Assembly (NCBI GenBank): GCA_029216955.1
Contig: JANAVB010029819.1
Coordinates: 31,936,759 to 32,000,758, forward strand
Direction of reading: 5' to 3'
DNA length: 64,000 nucleotides
From: Iris pallida
Lineage: Eukaryota > Streptophyta > Magnoliopsida > Asparagales > Iridaceae
The position numbers and the translations under genes are program-made. Of the stretch, positions 23,807-35,627 are shown one piece after another (position 1 is the first letter of the stretch; every line of letters begins with the position of its first letter). The notes under the pieces are model-generated. The model searched no databases, was not told where the DNA came from, and saw only the letters and a list, made by a program, of their open reading frames with translations.

Positions 23807-24929
23807 CAGCAATACTGCAACGTACATCACACCCCCAGGTACCCGACTTCTAACTCACAATTCTTCCTCCAGTTTGATGAAATCGTGATCCATAAATTCC
23901 TATGTATAAACAACCTAACCGTCTTTCTAACCTTTCAAAAAAAATTATTTTTAACCCATTATTTCGATCAAGAACTCGACACAAAGTTGGGAAATTTTTG
24001 TTCGAAAATAGAACCAAAAATAACTCAAAACCCCTACTTTGGAAGACTAATCCTGAACCGAATACTTGGAATTTTTGAAACCGAATTTGAATCTGTAATA
24101 GGTAACACATACGAGATTAAAATGCCTCTTGTAAAAGTAATTTTCATCCATTATACAGAAAGTTATTCGCCCTCGAAAATCAAGAAAAAACTATTTTAAA
24201 AACTGTAAAAACTTAGAAAAGTTCCTCGATACGGCGTGCGCTCCGACAAACCGGGCGACGTGGTCAAATCCATGACCATCAAAAGACGCGTAAGGACGTT
24301 GTCGATGTGTGGGATTCAACGGAACTCGATTTCGTTGTGCTTTTGCACGAAATCGAAGCATATCCGTCGAGATATCCCGTATCGGCCCCTTTGCAAACTA
24401 GCCCATAACTTCGTGCACGTTCGTCATCCCGAGACAAAACTTGCGTCAACAGGACTGTATCTTTTTTCTGGTCCTGTATGCCAAGTTTGGTCCGATTCTG
24501 AGAAGGTCGACCGGAACCCCCTTTGGTGGGCCGACGACCCGATCCAATGGGCGAATATGTGTACGGCCCGCCGGAATCCAACTTTGGATATATGGTTGGG
24601 TACGTCTCATCAAATCGGACCCGTAAATATATAGTTTGACGACTTTAAAGACCATAGATACTAGCACGCTTTTCGGTACAAAGTAGGTCCAATGGTGGAT
24701 ATTGTTTTGACCGGAAATTAAGATTTGCCCTTGTTTCCAGAATTAGACTTTTGGAAAAACAGTCCAAGACCTTTCTTTTATGCCAAACTCATTGGTGATG
24801 TTTGTTTCAACATCCGGAGACTGTTGTGCGAGTTGACTTTGTAGCTCACTGAGTAGTTGGGGATTTTTAGTTTTACATGCTACCCTAGCCAGTTGGACGA
24901 TTCTGAGCGCAAGGGTATTATCAGTTCAC
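23807..24929. other. Unassigned sequence, probably LTR U3, no gene
   Basis: From 23807 to 24200 AT-rich. From 24200 to 24640 richer in CG dinucleotides (many TCG, CGA and CCG words), with overlapping frames on both strands (for example 24236-24634) but no motif. It precedes U5-like sequence at 24930, so it is most simply the upstream part of that LTR. Confidence 0.4.
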
Positions 24930-25737
24930 CAGCAGAGGACCCCAGACAAGTACATTTATTGTTTGTTTTCAATATCTCTAATTCCTATCACAACTGCTCA
25001 GTTATATCATACTTGATTCTTGACACGCTCGTCACATGATAGCAGCTCATGTTTCTTGTTCATGTCATATTTCTTGCCTTGTACATGGTGTCGGGACAGG
25101 GAAGTATTAATAGATAAGTGATCATACCTTATCCTATATTTTATTTATTGTACAGTAGACCTTGTTAAATAAAGTAGACCTTGTAATTAACTTAGACCTT
25201 GTGGTGTAACTATCCCAGACCGATCACATATCGAAAGGTACTTCAAATCACATAGATAGTATTTCCTGTTGTGTTGCCATGTATATTCCTGTCTACATTT
25301 CTCATGTCTTTTGTTACCAGTAACATGATTATTTTATCATGTATTTTATAGCTAACATTTGTCTTCTAGTAGTTAGGATATATTTGGAACTGCACTCAAT
25401 AAATTGTACTCGTTCTATTACTGACTGGAAACCAATATTTTTCAGATGATCGCCTGCTACATTGCACTTGGACCATTGGGGAAGACATATGTATATCCTG
25501 AGGTCAACCTAGAGACTAGTTAGATAGTTGAGTATTTATCCAGTTGTCTTTTTATAATTTTGTGAGCCATTGTACTTTGTATTCAAATGTAAACTTATGA
25601 ATATTGTCATTAATTTAGTTTTATGAATGAGCAAATAAAGTTATTATATGATTTTGGGCATCATGACCTTGACAGCGTTCTACCGTCGATACTGCGGTGT
25701 AGGCTGGCTTGTGCACGCACTCGCATCCCGTCCACCA
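24930..25737 (+). repeat. LTR U5-like block 'D' (copy 1 of ~800-bp direct repeat)
   Basis: It matches 27808-28651 throughout: AGTACATTTATTGTTTGTTT, the TTCTTGACAC(G/A) site, GTCGGGAC(A/G)GG, repeated TAGACCTTGT, AACTATCCC, ACTCGTTC, and TTCTACCGTCGAT...GGCGTAGG / GGTGTAGG. Its end (CACTCGCATCCCG) stops short of the CGTAACA end seen in the other copy and abuts a GC-rich segment. Similar landmarks end the LTRs at 52663 and 57560. Confidence 0.8.
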
Positions 25738-26230
25738 CCATCGACATCCACCACCATCGACATCTCAGACAACCCTCCGCAATCACAACCACTGTCACCA
25801 CACTTCACCATCCCCACACCAAAAAGGAAAAGAAAAGAAAACTAACCCTGAGCTCGCCAGCCGCCTCCGTGTGCCGCATTGGCCTGCATCCTCGTAAGCC
25901 GACCCACGAACGCTTGTCATCGGCAGGTTTCCCTAATGACAAGCCACCCTACTTGAAGTCGACCACCGCTGTCTCATCGTCTTCTCCGGCGATCGTTCGA
26001 CGCTTGCCGGAGTGCCAGTCACCACCGGCCAGTTTTACTCCCACGTGCCGAAAGAACTCCGATACGCCACCTCCGCTGGATCCGCTGGCGCCGCCCCGAT
26101 CTGACGGATCCAGGCACCCAGCAGCAGCTGTGTCGTCGGGCGTCGTCCCGTCAAGCACACACCGATAAACTTGACGCCGGAGAGTCCCCCTGCTTCTCCT
26201 CACTCGAGTTTCCCTCTGCCACTATCCTTC
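25738..26230. other. GC-rich, CCACC-rich segment, probable LTR leader part
   Basis: It is rich in CCACCA, CCGCC and TCGTC words, with long frames such as 25623-26168 that are low-complexity Pro/Ser/His translations. A similar patch sits mid-LTR at 54730-55310 in Gypsy-3. I read both as equivalent LTR regions, not genes. Confidence 0.5.
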
Positions 26231-26689
26231 CCTTCTCTCAGTGAGTCCCATGCCCTCCATTCTCGCTCCCTCTTCTGTTCCTCCTCCTTTTGATTCTTCC
26301 CCTCTTCTTATTCTCTTTCTACTTTTGCTGCTTCTTTGTGTTTCTTTGTCCTTTTATTTTCTTTTTTTATTTATGAATTATTTTCTCCTTCTCTTTATGT
26401 CTGCTGTGCTTGTTTTTGTTGTGGTTGTTTCATGTTTTGTATGTTTTCCCGTAAAAACCAAGGGAACAGCTTGTCAAGTTATTTTATTAGTAATTTAAGG
26501 TTGAGGAAACGAGAAGGAGTAGTTATTAGTATCTATTACAATGCAATATTTGATTAGTTATACTATGTACATATGATTTGTGCACATATGTCATTAAAGG
26601 CTTTGTTATTATCATTTTGTTAATCAGTATTTATTACTGTAATAGTTTTACGATTACTATTATAGTATTTATTACTATAAATTGTTTTA

Positions 26690-26716
26690 CTATTATTATT
26701 ATTATTATTATTATTC
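26690..26716. repeat. (ATT)n microsatellite
   Basis: About nine units of TTA/ATT. Confidence 0.9.
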
Positions 26717-26873
26717 TTAATCGGATTGTTTGGATTAGGGCTGAAAGCCAGTAGCAATCTATAGGCTTATATACCAGATTGGATTTTTGGATATTTGGAT
26801 ATATATTTTGGGTATATCTATATAAGTATATATATTGGGCCTTTGGGCTATTTGTTAAAATTCTATTTTTTTG

Positions 26874-27387
<514 letters not shown>

Positions 27388-27807
27388 TATTTACGAGTAC
27401 ATGTATATTGTGTTACAATATATTATTATTTTTAGTATCTTTGGTAGTTTTGTTTTATAAAAATGTGTATAAATAATATTTTCTTAAACATTTTTGTACA
27501 TATTATACATCCTAAAATTTTATAGGTAATATTAATGGTTTTATTCAATAATTTTTATTATTATAAAATAAATGTTTTATTATGAGAGGTTTTGATACCT
27601 ATGCTTATAAATACGTTTCGAAATAGTATACAAATATTTTATAAGTAATTTCTAATTAATATAATTACTCTTCCAAAATAACCCTCCTCTTAGACTAGGT
27701 TGTTCAATTGATCATGACTAATCATGTTTTCCCTTTTCTTGCGATTTCGAATTCCTCCTAGCAAATCAAACTACCCATGACTCAATGGAATTGTCGGTTT
27801 CACCAAC

Positions 27808-28651
27808 TAAAGACCCCAGGCGAGTACATTTATTGTTTGTTTCAATATTGTTAATCACTACATCACACTGTCTAGTTATATGATACTTGATTTCTTGACA
27901 CATTCGTTACATGATGGCACTTTATATTTCCCTCACATGTCATGCCTTCTCTCTTCCATATTTTGTCGGGACGGGAAAGTACTAAATAGATATATGATCA
28001 GACCTTAGCCTATGTTTTATTTTCTGTATAGTAGACCTTGTTAATGATAAAATAGACCTTTTTTAATGCTAATGTAGAACTTATGGTGTAACTATCCCAA
28101 CCAATCACATATCAAAAAGTACTTCAAAACACGTAGATAGTTATATTCTTCCGTTTTACTCGTTACATGTTGTCATATATTCTCCTGTCTACTATTCCTC
28201 TTATTTCTTGTTACCTTGTCTAGATATTCTCATCATGTATTTTATGGCTAACCATTGTCTTGTAGTCATTAAAATATACTTGGAATTGCACTCAATGAAT
28301 TATACTCGTTCCATTCCTGGCTGAAAACAAAATTTTCAGATAGTCACTCGCTACTCTATGCCTGCGATCCTCGAAGAAGATACGACTGCCAAAACCTAGA
28401 GATTAGTTAGAAACTTTAGTTTTTATTTAGTGGTCTCTTCTATTTTATGAGACATTATATGTTTATAATCAAATGTAAGTCTTGAATGCTATAAGTTTAT
28501 TTAATATTTGTGAATGAGCAATAAAGAAAATAATTATGAGCATTATTATGATTTGAGCATTATGGTCTCGACATTGTTCTACCGTCGATTTCGTGGCGTA
28601 GGTTGCTTGCGCACGCACTCGCAGCCCGAAAAGTGGGAGCAGGTCGTAACA
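27808..28651 (+). repeat. LTR U5-like block 'C' (copy 2 of ~800-bp direct repeat)
   Basis: Second copy of the 24930-25737 block, with its end preserved: ...GCACGCACTCGCAGCCC, then GGGAGCAGGTCGTAACA. The ending resembles the GGGTCGTGACA ends of the LTRs at 52663 and 57560. It is preceded by AT-rich sequence from 27386. Confidence 0.8.
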
Positions 28652-29590
28652 GACATGAGTTAGTTATAACCAAGCACACTTCACAGGTATGGGGCTATGG
28701 CTGACTACCATGCAGCAGATTTGGATCTTGCTATTAAAGAGGACCTGGACCCGCTTAAAACTCGTTCTTGGCGTGACTAGGTCTTCAATATGTGGTACGC
28801 ACCCAAGTCCATTATGGCTAATAAGACACACATGCTTAGGAATCACTGTCCTAGGTGGCATGTTATTTGTATTGGGGAGAACTGTAGGCACGATGGTAGT
28901 AGCACACGTGCTTGGGGAAGCTCAGGGTAACATACGCCTGGGTTTAATTAGGCAATACTTGCCTATTTGTACTATTTCCAACGAGAATAAACCTTGACGT
29001 CGGTGTTCATTCTCTGTACGAGAATTAAAGCATCGGGTTGAAGTTTTCGAGAGGAGTTAAGCTCATTAAATGCAGCCTTAGGGAGAACAATTTGAGAGAC
29101 GTAGGCGGGGGCGTGATGAATTAGGCACACCCATACAAGTGAGGCACGATTAGGAAGGGGCGTGCCATTAGCGAGGCATGAGTAGCCAAAGTAATTATGA
29201 CTTTAATATTCGAGCCTTCATCTATCTTTCACATAAAGATTGAGGCATTTCTATATGACGCCTAGATGTGGCACGAACACCATGCTGCTCTGATTAGACG
29301 TCGATAGATCAACGCCTAGGTAAGGGCACAGTCACTATGAGAGGCATGAGTGGCTCAATGCCTAAGTGAGGTGTGGGTTACTTCTTTTCCTCTGAGGCGC
29401 ATGACCCATGCTTCTACAAGACCCCATTTAATTTTTTTTTAACTTTTTGAGATAAAGTTAGAAATACTTTGAAGAGAAGTGGGACGCGCGTCTTTAGATA
29501 GTGTCAGCACGATCTCCTTCTGGATGAGAATGATTAGTTCGGTTCTATACCGAGTAAATAACTTTTTGTTTTCCCTTCTTATCAAAGTAC
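28652..29590. other. Unassigned sequence, no gene seen
   Basis: From 29090 to 29420 GAGGC(A/G)TGAG, GGCACG and CGCCTA words recur, a degenerate internal repetition. The 28689-28997 frame has no recognisable motif. In another frame 28697 onward reads MADYHAADLDLAIKEDLD before a stop at about 28779, also unrecognised. Confidence 0.4.
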
Positions 29591-29599
29591 ACACTGTTT

Positions 29600-29722
29600 A
29601 AGGCCTATAAATAGGCCTTAAGATTAATCCCTAGAAAACTATTCGGCACGAGCGTCAAAATGTCAGATTCATCGCCATTAATGCCAGGTTCATTGTTCGA
29701 GCCTATAAATAGAGGCTCTTGA
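29600..29722 (+). promoter_or_regulatory. Two TATA boxes, each inside an inverted repeat
   Basis: AAGGCCTATAAATAGGCCTT (about 29601-29620) and GAGCCTATAAATAGAGGCTC (about 29699-29718) are both near-palindromes with the same TATAAATA core, 98 bp apart. A T-rich stretch follows, then an ATG at 29761. Such strong TATA boxes are usual in LTR promoters, but no LTR boundary could be set here. Confidence 0.5.
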
Positions 29723-29925
29723 AAGAGTTTTTTTGTTCGTTTCTTTTCTTCCTCTCTCATTCCATGCTCGACGTCAAGGCTCCTCTGACTCCTCTCTTCG
29801 TCAGAGAAGAGAGCGAATTCAAAGCAAAGCCGCCCGAAGCCTTCGTCGACGTACCGCCCGAAGCTTTCGCTGAGATGCTGCTTAACGTCGACGTGATACA
29901 TTTTGCAATTGATGATAAGCTATAG
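29719..29925 (+). CDS. Small open frame after the TATA pair, unidentified
   Basis: The first in-frame ATG after the second TATA box that gives a non-repetitive product is at 29761 (MLDVKAPLTPLFVREESEFK, then Pro/Glu/Ala/Val-rich, ending HFAIDDKL at 29925). It holds an internal repeat PPEAF-x-(D)VPPEAF. I do not recognise it. It is short, and it may be LTR leader sequence. Confidence 0.2.
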   Translation: MKEFFCSFLFFLSHSMLDVKAPLTPLFVREESEFKAKPPEAFVDVPPEAFAEMLLNVDVIHFAIDDKL

Positions 29926-30420
29926 GAAGGGGTAAAAAGTTCATTTTTTGGAGGCTACAATACGTGAATGCGAAAAGCTTAGTTTCCTGGAGAACATAAA
30001 CATTGGCATGATGGGGCGCTCATTACTGCGATACTCGCCCCCACTTCTATCACATACTATAGCGAGTGTACCCTGTCATAGTATGAATGTACATACAGAA
30101 CATGCTTTCATCGATATACGACACGCACAAGCTTATGATGTACGTTATACTATACGTGTGCTGCCACATAGATGTACTAATGCGTGTGTGCTGTCTCACA
30201 GATGCACTAATGCATTCCATCAATGAGTTGCATGCCTAGATTTATGTCGTGCGCCATAGCGCTTGTGTACTGATTTCGGTGGATGCGTTTGACACATCCA
30301 TTTCAGTGTGTGATGTTTTCTTTTTGAGTATTTTTATGAGACTGATACTTTTGTTTGTCTTTGTGCAGATTGCATACCAACTCGTGCCAACTTAAATGGA
30401 GCATGGAAGGACTTCATAAG

Positions 30421-30666
30421 TTAGTTGATTCGTAAAGACAACCGATTTGATACGTAATTTTGTTGAGAGATCAAGCGAAGTGATCCCCATTTACACAACA
30501 TACCAGCTGTCTTTACCTCCGAAACGAGACGTATCATCCACCGATATAGTGCTGGATCTATATGGTTAGGATTGATTGTCCAGGTTGACACCCTGTCTTC
30601 CAGCAGCTTCTTCACATAGGCAAAGCGACCATCCTGCGCACTCGCGACGGCCTTCCTGCTTGTCAT
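30421..30666 (-). CDS. Unidentified 81-codon minus-strand open frame
   Basis: The translation begins MTSRKAVASAQDGRFAYVKK and contains HIDPALYRWMIRLVSEV. Its composition (mixed charged and aromatic residues) looks more protein-like than the surrounding frames. No family is recognised. A second minus-strand frame of similar character lies at 31408-31752 about 750 bp upstream in that orientation, so both could be remnants of one mobile-element polyprotein. That link is inference. Confidence 0.25.
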   Translation of the reverse strand: MTSRKAVASAQDGRFAYVKKLLEDRVSTWTINPNHIDPALYRWMIRLVSEVKTAGMLCKWGSLRLISQQNYVSNRLSLRIN

Positions 30667-30828
30667 AAAAAATTAATGCAGGCCCAGTGTTGGAGTTTAT
30701 GCGACATTGCTGCCCTTTATAGTGGGGCATTTGTCACATCACTGCCCTATACAGTAGAGGCATTTTTCACGTTTTTACCCTCTATAATGAGAGAGAAGTG
30801 GGCCATAGTCTTCCGTAGAGATGCTCCA

Positions 30829-30925
30829 CGTAATAGATTTACATCATATGAAATCATGAATATCAATAAAACAAGTAGTCATGTAATAGATTTTTATCAT
30901 ATGTAATCATGAATATCAATGAAAA
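30829..30925. repeat. Two-copy tandem duplication, ~46 bp
   Basis: GTAATAGATTT(A/T)(C/T)ATCATATG followed by AATCATGAATATCAAT occurs twice in direct succession. Confidence 0.85.
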
Positions 30926-31407
30926 TTTAATCTCCTTTTACTGGCTTACGTGAGTTCCTTGTGATTGTGGACTTTTGTAGAGGAATTTTACGGACTTGCC
31001 ATCTTTAATTCATTTAACTGCATATGTCAGGTGGAAGTAATAGGCACCGTGGGGTGAATATTTAAGGGTATGAATGTTTGTTCATAGGTAAAGACATGAC
31101 AAACATGGGATTTCTAGATAGGTAACTTACTCAGAGGTTTAGAAAGAACATGGTAAGAGATGTAAGAACAACTAAGAGGTAATATGGACATGTATGTTCA
31201 TCTAGGATTCCTTTTTGTGGACATATCAATGTGAACACGATAAGCTTAGAATGACGATTCTATCAACAGAGGTAATATGGATGTGTTGGAAAAAAGGTCA
31301 AGAGACAAGAATGTATACTCAGAGTTAGCATATATATGGTAGAGATTAAAATATGATAGGGATGAAGGTTACAGTTTAGGGACACTTACTACCATCTTTG
31401 TTTAAAC

Positions 31408-31752
31408 TCAGTATTTCTTGAGGAATTTGCCATTGATAGGCATCATAAGAAAATCCCTACTGGGTTTAATTAGCCGGTATGCACAATTTGAATAGACAGT
31501 TCCCATGACTAGATCTGGTTCCATGGATGTCATGTTTAGTGATAATGTTTTCCGGAATGCATCCCCAATGTAGCCGCCGGAGTCATAGGAAGAATCTGAA
31601 GAATACGAATATATTTCCTCCTTAGATTGTAAAATTTCATTAAGCTTGGATAAGGCATACCCAAGACCACAACGGGTCTTGTGGTAATACTGATCAGATT
31701 TACCCTTGGGGACGTTGATCTTGATCGTCCAATCCTTAACTGGATCGGCCAC
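31408..31752 (-). CDS. Unidentified 114-codon minus-strand open frame
   Basis: It starts MADPVKDWTIKINVPKGKSD and continues with a Ser/Tyr-rich acidic stretch (YSYSSDSSYDSGGYIGD) and ends LMMPINGKFLKKY. I recognise no family. Its start codon (31750-31752) has a second overlapping frame from 31766. No TATA box or splice signal could be tied to it. With the frame at 30421-30666 it forms the only protein-like minus-strand material between 28.6 and 33 kb. Confidence 0.3.
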   Translation of the reverse strand: MADPVKDWTIKINVPKGKSDQYYHKTRCGLGYALSKLNEILQSKEEIYSYSSDSSYDSGGYIGDAFRKTLSLNMTSMEPDLVMGTVYSNCAYRLIKPSRDFLMMPINGKFLKKY

Positions 31753-31899
31753 TTTTCACCTTGCACCTATAGTCCTGCAGTATGATGTTTTACCTACTTC
31801 TTAGTTCAGGTACTGAGTTTTACATCAGTTGAGTTTGTATTTATAGACATTAGATATCCTGTCATCTACTAAATATGCCTTTGTCCAACCCATAGGCAT

Positions 31900-33090
31900 G
31901 TCCCCATATGTATGATCTGTTTGCCTCTTTGTTTCAGTTTACAGTTGTGGTAGTTTATATATATATGATGTATTATAATAATGTGTGATATTGGTATGTT
32001 TTTTAGGGTTAACATATAACAGTATATATGATATTATATATGAGGTTATACATATATGGTATGGTATTAGTTAATGGGATATAAGGATGAGGACTAGTAA
32101 TAAGTGGTAATGTAAATCCTTATGTATATACATATGCTTAAATATATAAATGATGTATTTATATATATACCAGGTTTGTGAATGAGTATGGGGTAGTAGC
32201 TTGATAAGTGGTATGGTAGATTGATGTATATGGGGATCATTTAGTATGCTCACATTGGATATGTTAGTATCCTAGTTAACTAGTATAACCTAGTTAGCTT
32301 AGGGTATAATTCTAGAATATTAGAATTGGACATGTGACTTCAAGTTGACATAGTTAATTAGATAGCCGATGTTGACTAATAGTTATAGTTGACCCTAGAT
32401 TTGACTTAGTTGACTAAGAGGGTTGACAAGAGTTGACTTTGACCTAGAATGACATAGTATCATATAGATTGCATTGTACACTTCAGTTATTCAATATTGA
32501 ACACTTTATAACCTATATTGCTCTAAATAGGACTCTGTGACTCCAGTTTGGACATCTATTTACATCAGTTGCTCAGGGTATCAGGCGAGTACATTCTCTG
32601 ATCGTTTCATTCATGATAGTATCTATATTACCTACTTTAGACTACTTTACTTCATGCTGTCACGTTGGTAACACGGATTGGCACTATATGGATCTTTTCA
32701 TGAGATATTATCCTCCAGCGGGTGCATCGGGTATTTCATGTTCATATACTTTATCATGTGCATTATGTACTCCTTGTATTCGAATCTCTTCATGTACACT
32801 CATGTGCTCTCATGTTCACATGTGCTTCATATATAACTAACTATCATGTACGTAATATAACTTGACTAGATCCTTCTGTATTTATTGGGGTATGGGTGAG
32901 TAGAAGTGGTTATGTGGTCAATTTCCTAGTAGTTTTGTCATGTACAACTCTGTAACTTAGGCATGTATAATTCAAGCCGATTACATAACAATCTTGTGCT
33001 CTAAATCACTTATATTCACTTACAGTTCTTAATTTCTATAAAACTTTCATGTACTCTGATTTGTCTATTTTTACTGTTCATGTACATATC
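31900..33090 (+). repeat. LTR-A, first preserved segment
   Basis: Plus-strand LTR sequence related to LTR-B (read in reverse) and to the Gypsy-3 LTR. Shared landmarks are GTTGACTTTGACCTAGA, AGATTGCATTGTA, GGCGAGTACATTCTCTGAT (32585-32603) and ACGTTGGTAACACGG. It is interrupted at 33090 by Gypsy-2 and resumes at 47354. The LTR start could not be found. Confidence 0.7.
33086..33090 (+). other. Gypsy-2 target-site duplication, left copy
   Basis: ATATC immediately before the LTR start TGTAACGCCC. The same five bases follow the right LTR end at 47349-47353. Confidence 0.93.
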
Positions 33091-33916
33091 TGTAACGCCC
33101 TGGTTCCACTACAACAAAAAATCCTTTTAATGACGGCTAAAAAGTGTCATTAATGACAAACCATGACACTTTTTTTTCAAAGCAACCGTTATGAAAACGG
33201 GTGTTATAAATATTTTTAAAAGCGTTATAAAAAAAACCTTCATGAATAGTTTCTATAAAAGCGTTATGAATAGTTAATATATAGTGCACAATTCAGGACA
33301 TTTTTAAAATATTATGAATAGATAATATATAGGCTCAATGCAGCACATTTATAATACTTTATACTATTCAAATTAGCATATTTATAACGCTCTATACTGC
33401 ACATTATATATTACATTCCAAAAACTTAACATTATATATCACCATCTTTATTACATTTCTCAAAATATAGTACATATTAACATCTTCATTACATTCTCAA
33501 AATAGAATATCCAAATACATATATATTTACAACTACCAAAATTGTCCACATCAAAACTTGGCCACATCAAAACTGTCCACAGAACATGTAGCAAAACCCT
33601 GAAAAAGATAAAAACAAGGTTAAATATACTTTATAATATAATGTGAAAAATAAAACTTTACATTAATGTAATAGATCATTATGACTGGTAAGAAGAATCA
33701 AACCTTGTGTTATGGCAAAGAATATATTATCTAGCTGAAACAATGCTATGTAATAGACTTTGAACATCTTCTATTAAATTTGGAAACATGAAAAACAGTG
33801 AAGCACATAAAGGCCATCAAAACTTGTATCATAAATACAAAACCACATCATGGTCATCAAGCAAATCTAGCTGGCAACATAATTTTGGGATAATAATTTG
33901 TAACTCATAGTTTAAG

Positions 33917-34040
33917 GTATCGGCCGATATCGATACAATATGGCTGACACCGATACGGTTTGGCATGTCCCAATCCGATACCAACCGATATCCGATACTG
34001 ACCGATATCGGGATTAGGGGTCTCTTTTTCCATCAATTTG
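33917..34040. repeat. GATACCGATA-rich repeat, copy 1
   Basis: Dense in (C)CGATA(C/T) words, with a TATCGGCCGATA palindrome at about 33919, then TTTGGCATGTCCCAAT and a TCTCTTTTTCCA end. The second copy is at 34540-34632. Confidence 0.85.
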
Positions 34041-34539
34041 GCAAAAAAAATTGAAGGAAAAAAAAGACAAATAAACAAGGGTTTGAAGCATAATAAGGTT
34101 GTACCTATCTACAGGTTAAACACAAACTTATATTCGAAATGAAGGATTTCCACAACTAAATGAAGCATTTCCACAACTAATTAAACACAAACTTATATTC
34201 GAAATTAGAACAACAGCCATAAATAAGTAAGCATGCTATCGAATTATTAAGTAGCATTTGGTTACTACATTAATGGCTTGCTATCAAACTTGGTTGCATC
34301 ATCGGAGCCTTGTTCCTCGATATGAGGTTCAGACTATACCACTACTATAAAAGGAAATTGCCCCAAGTAAGAAGCCTTTAGATGTTTTTTTCATTCCTGG
34401 GATAACTTGCTATCTGCCCTCTATAAATTGGCGATGCATTGATAAGGAAACTTTGGACAATAAAGGGGGCACATAATTATATGAACTATATAGTCAAATT
34501 ACTTCCATTATTTTGTGAATTACGTTTCTGACTATTAAT

Positions 34540-34632
34540 TGTCCGATACGGTCTATACCGATACAGTTTGGCATGTCCCAATATGATACCGACCGATAGC
34601 GACAATAGAAGTCTCTTTTCCAGTCAGTTGAA
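34540..34632. repeat. GATACCGATA-rich repeat, copy 2
   Basis: It shares CCGATACGG / CCGATACAG, TTTGGCATGTCCCAAT, GATACCGACCGATA and TCTCTTTTCCAGTCA with copy 1, in the same orientation about 620 bp away. Confidence 0.85.
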
Positions 34633-35627
34633 AAATTAGGCAAGGTTAATCCTAACTGCATCTAAGCAAAAAAGATACAACAGTTAAAGTGCATTAGGAA
34701 AAGAATTACAGAAAAGTAAGCTTGTACAAAATAAAGCTGATATGCCCACTTATAAGGAAATGATAGAAATGCGAGGTCTTTAGAATGTTAAAGAACAATC
34801 GGAATGCCCAATACTTGTATAAAGTAAACAAAAGTAGCAAGGCTTCAAAAACAACACAAATTAGAAAGGATTCCAAGAACATAAAAGGTTTATAACTCTT
34901 CGTATATAAAGCAATGTTGATCTCTCTTTGAACTTGTTCTTCTTTCAAACATATATATGCATGTTTCAATTTATCTCTACAGATGGAGTAGGTAACTGTC
35001 TCTCCAATTAGTTACTGGCATGCAGTAGGAGCTACTTGGGGGAAAGGAAGGAGTCTATAGACACCAAATTATACCATTTGGGGCAATAAGACATCAAGGA
35101 AGAGTTGTCATGTCACTATAGTTTAAAGAATTTTTAAACCACTACAAGGACAAATTCTTCAGGGACCACACTAGAGAACCGTCTAAACTATCGATTATCC
35201 AAAAAACTAAGAACAACCATGCAATAAAATACAAGGCTATACTAAGAAGCTTCTGAGTCACTCCTTATAATGGAGGATCCAAACATTAAAACACTTATAA
35301 TCACTTCTCAAGATGTGCATCATCTAACAAGCATGCAAGTAACTTTTGTGTACATAGTTGTGTGATGAGTTGGTAGCTGTGTAGGCTGCATCTATGTTAC
35401 AAAAACACGAATACAAAACGTTATGATAATACGGCAACACAGAGACAACAAAAATTTTGTTGTGTCCTAGACTCCTAGTGTATTTTGGAGTGTCCGTGTC
35501 ATGTGCAGCTTGACACGGACACACAACTGAAATTGGGGTGTCAATACTTCCTAAATTTCGAGCCGTATTAGTATCTTGTGGCTTATTGATTATTTACCCA
35601 AGTTTTGGGGGATCGATCTCCGTGTTT

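Larger units (their letters stand above)
33150..35600. other. CACTA interior, AT-rich, no gene
   Basis: No coding sequence seen. It contains two copies of a GATACCGATA-rich block (33917-34040 and 34540-34632), a duplicated ACACAAACTTATATTCGAAA (about 34120 and 34185), and a hairpin with an 11-bp stem GTGTCCGTGTC / GACACGGACAC at about 35489-35521. The minus-strand frame at 34706-34969 is Leu/Phe-rich and unsupported. Confidence 0.6.

Noticed and set aside
25623..26168. 181-codon Pro/Ser/His-rich frame
   Set aside because: Low-complexity translation of a CCACC-rich LTR segment. A similar frame arises at 54759-55296 from an equivalent patch. No conserved motif.
29500..31770. Endogenous pararetrovirus (caulimovirid-like) remnant
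   Set aside because: TATA boxes and minus-strand frames raised the idea, but no RT, protease, coat zinc finger or movement-protein motif was seen.
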